DNA of 14,754 nucleotides from an uncultured bacterium (GTDB taxonomy: Bacteria > Auribacterota > Tritonobacteria > UBA1439): assembly GCA_937858775.1 (NCBI GenBank), contig CALLYX010000224.1:1-14754 (forward strand), written 5' to 3'. Both the position numbers and the translations under genes were made by a program. The notes beneath the pieces are model-generated. The model saw nothing but the letters and a program-made list of their open reading frames with translations, had not been told where the DNA came from and made no database searches. Below are positions 12,825-14,754 of this stretch, one piece after another; position 1 is the stretch's first letter; every line of letters starts with the position of its first letter.

Positions 12825-14005
12825 GCGCGCGGGGTCGCATCTCCATAAGCCTGGCCGACAGGCTGAAGAATCTTCCGCCGTACCTGTTCGCCGAGATCGA
12901 CCGGATGAAACGGGAACTCGCGGAATCCGGGCGGGGGATCATCGACCTGGGGGTGGGTGATCCCGACCTGCCGACGCCCCCGCACGTCATCGAGGCGCTC
13001 CACCGCGCCGCGCTCGACCCGGCGAACCACCGCTACGCCCTCGACCTCGGCATGCCGGCCCTGAGGAAGGCGATAGCCGGCTGGTACGGGCGGCGATTCG
13101 GCGTGCGTCTCGACCCGGAGACGGAGGTGCTCCCGCTGATCGGATCGAAGGAGGGGATCGGCCACATCCCGTTCGCCTTCGTCAACCCGGGCGACGTCGT
13201 TCTTGTCCCCGACCCCGGCTACCCGGTCTACCAGGCCGCCGCCATCCTGGCCGGGGGGGAGCCGTACAGGATGCCGCTTCGGGAGGAGGCCGGCTTTCTC
13301 CCCGATCTCGACGCCGTTCCGGAGGGGGTCGCCCGCAGGGCACGGCTCCTCTTCATCAACTACCCGAACAACCCAACGGCCGCGACGTGCGGCCTGGGCT
13401 TCTTCGGCCGCGTGGCCGAGTTCGCGCGAAGGCACGGAATCATCGTCTGCCACGACGCCGCCTACACCGAGCTCGCCTACGACGGCTGCCGCCCGCCGAG
13501 CTTCCTCCAGGCGGAGGGGGCGAGGGAAGTCGGGATCGAGTTCCACTCCCTCTCCAAGACTTACAGCATGACCGGCTGGAGGGTCGGCTTCGCCGTCGGG
13601 ATGGCCGAGGTGGTCGCGGGGCTCGGCAGGGTGAAGTCGAACCTCGACTCCGGGATCTTCCAGGCGGTGCAGCTAGCCGGCGTGGCGGCGCTCGACGGGC
13701 CGCAGGGGTTCCTGGCCGGGTATCTCTCCGCGTACAAGCGCCGGCGCGACGCGCTTGTGGACGGGCTGCGCGCGCTGGGCTGGGGCGTGGCGAGGCCGAA
13801 CGCCACGTTCTACGTCTGGGCGCGCGTCCCCGGGCGCCTCTCCTCGGCCGAGATGGCCGGGCGGCTCCTGCGGGAGGCGGGCATAGTCGTCACCCCCGGG
13901 AACGGCCTGGGTCCGAGCGGCGAAGGTTATATCCGCATGACCTTGACCGTCCCCGAGGAACAAATCCGGGAGGCGGTCGCCCGCATCGGGAAAATGGACG
14001 TCTGA
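12821..14005 (+). CDS. dapL: LL-diaminopimelate aminotransferase
   Basis: DapL converts tetrahydrodipicolinate plus glutamate directly to LL-diaminopimelate, replacing the succinylase route (DapD, DapC, DapE). The 394-aa product is a class I/II PLP aminotransferase: LADRLKNLPPYLFAEID near the N-terminus, LGVGDPDLPTP, ANHRYALDLGMPALR, IGSKEGI, DPGYPVYQ, NYPNNPTAA, HSLSKTYSMTGWRVGF with the PLP Lys246, and a C-terminal GxGPSGEGYIRM block. The N-terminal LPPYLFAEID and IGSKEGI segments distinguish DapL from aspartate or histidinol-phosphate aminotransferases. The start is TTG 12821, overlapping the dapB stop (TTGA), with GGAGGG 5-6 bases upstream. No in-frame ATG precedes the conserved N-terminus. 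Confidence 0.93.
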   Translation: MSARGRISISLADRLKNLPPYLFAEIDRMKRELAESGRGIIDLGVGDPDLPTPPHVIEALHRAALDPANHRYALDLGMPALRKAIAGWYGRRFGVRLDPETEVLPLIGSKEGIGHIPFAFVNPGDVVLVPDPGYPVYQAAAILAGGEPYRMPLREEAGFLPDLDAVPEGVARRARLLFINYPNNPTAATCGLGFFGRVAEFARRHGIIVCHDAAYTELAYDGCRPPSFLQAEGAREVGIEFHSLSKTYSMTGWRVGFAVGMAEVVAGLGRVKSNLDSGIFQAVQLAGVAALDGPQGFLAGYLSAYKRRRDALVDGLRALGWGVARPNATFYVWARVPGRLSSAEMAGRLLREAGIVVTPGNGLGPSGEGYIRMTLTVPEEQIREAVARIGKMDV

Positions 14006-14023
14006 GTCGGGAGGCGGCGAGGA

Positions 14024-14632
14024 ATGACCCCGAATGGCCGTCCCGCGCCCCGCATCTCCCGTCTCCGCGGCGAGGAGGTGTTCATCGCCCTCGGGTCGAA
14101 CCTCGGGAACGCCGGGAAAAACCTGCGCGAGGCGGTCGGGAGGATAGCCGCGCTCCCCGGGGTGCGCGTGGCGAAGCTCTCCTCCGTGTATCGCACGGAG
14201 CCGGTGGGCGGGCCGCCGCAACCGCCGTATCTCAACGCTGCGGTCGGGATCGAGACGTCGCTCGGGCCGGGGGCCCTCCTGCGGGCGCTTCGCGGGATCG
14301 AGCGCGGGATGGGGCGCGCGCGGGGGGCGAGGAACGCCCCCAGGACCATCGACCTAGACATCCTGCTCTTCGGGCGGCGGATGATACGCGCCGCCCGACT
14401 GACGGTCCCGCACCCGAGGATGTCCGGGCGGCGGTTTGTCCTGGCGCCGCTCGCCGAAATCGCCGGGGGGGGCCTCCATCCGGCGGCCGGAATGACGATC
14501 GCGGCGTTGCTGGATGCGGTCGAGGATTCGCACCGCGTCGAAAAAACGGGCATTCCGCTCCGCGCGGGGCGGAAGCGGCGGGGCGCGTCGCGGCCCCTCC
14601 GCGAAGGGGGGGCGGCCCGGGGGCGCGCGTAA
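14024..14632 (+). CDS. folK: 2-amino-4-hydroxy-6-hydroxymethyldihydropteridine diphosphokinase
   Basis: FolK (HPPK) transfers pyrophosphate from ATP to hydroxymethyl-dihydropterin in folate synthesis. The 202-aa product has FIALGSNLGN (20-29), the SSVYRTEPVGGPPQPPYLNAA substrate loop, RTIDLDILLF with the Mg-binding Asp110 and Asp112, and VPHPRMSGRRFVLAPLAEI. Most HPPKs are about 160 residues. This one has some 18 extra residues before the first strand and a basic, low-complexity tail (180-202, nine Arg/Lys in 23) past the usual end. ATG 14024 has GGGAGG about 9 bases upstream. It lies 18 bases after dapL and 27 before panB. Confidence 0.93.
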   Translation: MTPNGRPAPRISRLRGEEVFIALGSNLGNAGKNLREAVGRIAALPGVRVAKLSSVYRTEPVGGPPQPPYLNAAVGIETSLGPGALLRALRGIERGMGRARGARNAPRTIDLDILLFGRRMIRAARLTVPHPRMSGRRFVLAPLAEIAGGGLHPAAGMTIAALLDAVEDSHRVEKTGIPLRAGRKRRGASRPLREGGAARGRA

Positions 14633-14659
14633 AGGCGGGGCGCAGGCGGGAGGCATGAC

Positions 14660-14754
14660 ATGGCGGCGGACAAGGTGACGCCCGTGACTCTCCGGGAGAT
14701 GAAGGGGCGGGGGGAGAAGATCGTAGCCCTCACCGCGTACGACTGCTACTCGGC
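14660..14754 (+). CDS. panB: 3-methyl-2-oxobutanoate hydroxymethyltransferase (5' part)
   Basis: PanB makes ketopantoate from ketoisovalerate and methylene-tetrahydrofolate, the first step to pantothenate and CoA. Only 31 codons are inside the window. They read MAADKVTPVTLREMKGRGEK followed by IVALTAYDCYS, matching the PanB N-terminus, in which a Val-Thr-xx-xx-Met-Lys-x-x-Gly-Glu-Lys helix leads into the LTAYD strand bearing a Mg-binding Asp in this family. ATG 14660 has GGGAGG at 14648-14653, 6 bases upstream; ATG 14655 is out of frame and closes after seven codons. Folate and pantothenate genes are often adjacent because PanB uses a folate cofactor. Confidence 0.9.
   Translation, partial: MAADKVTPVTLREMKGRGEKIVALTAYDCYS

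Noticed and set aside
1..14754. Mobile elements, CRISPR arrays, prophage, toxin-antitoxin or defence genes
   Set aside because: All protein-coding frames with consistent codon use are accounted for by housekeeping biosynthesis and ribosomal genes; no transposase, spaced repeats or att-like duplications were seen.

Overview
This window is a GC-rich stretch of bacterial core metabolism. Most third codon positions are G or C, glycine is often coded GGG, and genes are tightly packed on the + strand. The gene order (rplM-rpsI, argC-argJ-argB-argD, argG-argH, lysA-dapF-dapA-dapB-dapL, folK-panB) and the use of LL-diaminopimelate aminotransferase (DapL) suggest an uncultivated lineage near the PVC/Omnitrophota/Auribacterota area or a similar candidate phylum. 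That placement is inferred from gene content and order only. There is no sign of mobile elements, CRISPR, prophage or a defence system.

Layout. Bases 40-115 hold a tRNA-Cys on the - strand, with its own promoter. Diverging from it, a sigma70-type promoter drives rplM and rpsI (ribosomal proteins L13 and S9), closed by a clear intrinsic terminator. A consensus promoter (TTGACA, 16 bp, TATAAT) then drives argC, argJ, argB and argD, followed by a weak hairpin plus T-run. A second block starts at an extended -10 promoter with a long inverted repeat in the leader: argG, argH, lysA, dapF. argH and lysA overlap by 8 bases and lysA and dapF are 1 base apart. A third block starts at another extended -10 promoter: dapA, dapB, dapL, folK and the 5' end of panB, which runs off the window. 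No gene-free stretch exceeds 300 bases.

How the genes work together. ArgJ, ArgB, ArgC and ArgD make ornithine from glutamate by the acetyl-recycling route. ArgG and ArgH turn citrulline into arginine. Ornithine carbamoyltransferase (argF), needed between these two halves, is not in the window. DapA, DapB, DapL, DapF and LysA take aspartate semialdehyde and pyruvate through tetrahydrodipicolinate, LL-DAP and meso-DAP (also a peptidoglycan precursor) to lysine. FolK and PanB start folate and pantothenate segments.

I did not find a new multi-gene system. The points most worth checking are residue-level or RNA-level: DapA has Cys where the family has a catalytic-triad Tyr; ArgJ ends before the C-terminal substrate-binding Ser/Thr; argB carries a quadruplex-like G-tract, and similar tracts lie over the argH and dapB ribosome binding sites; and argG has a paired leader that can fold in two ways.
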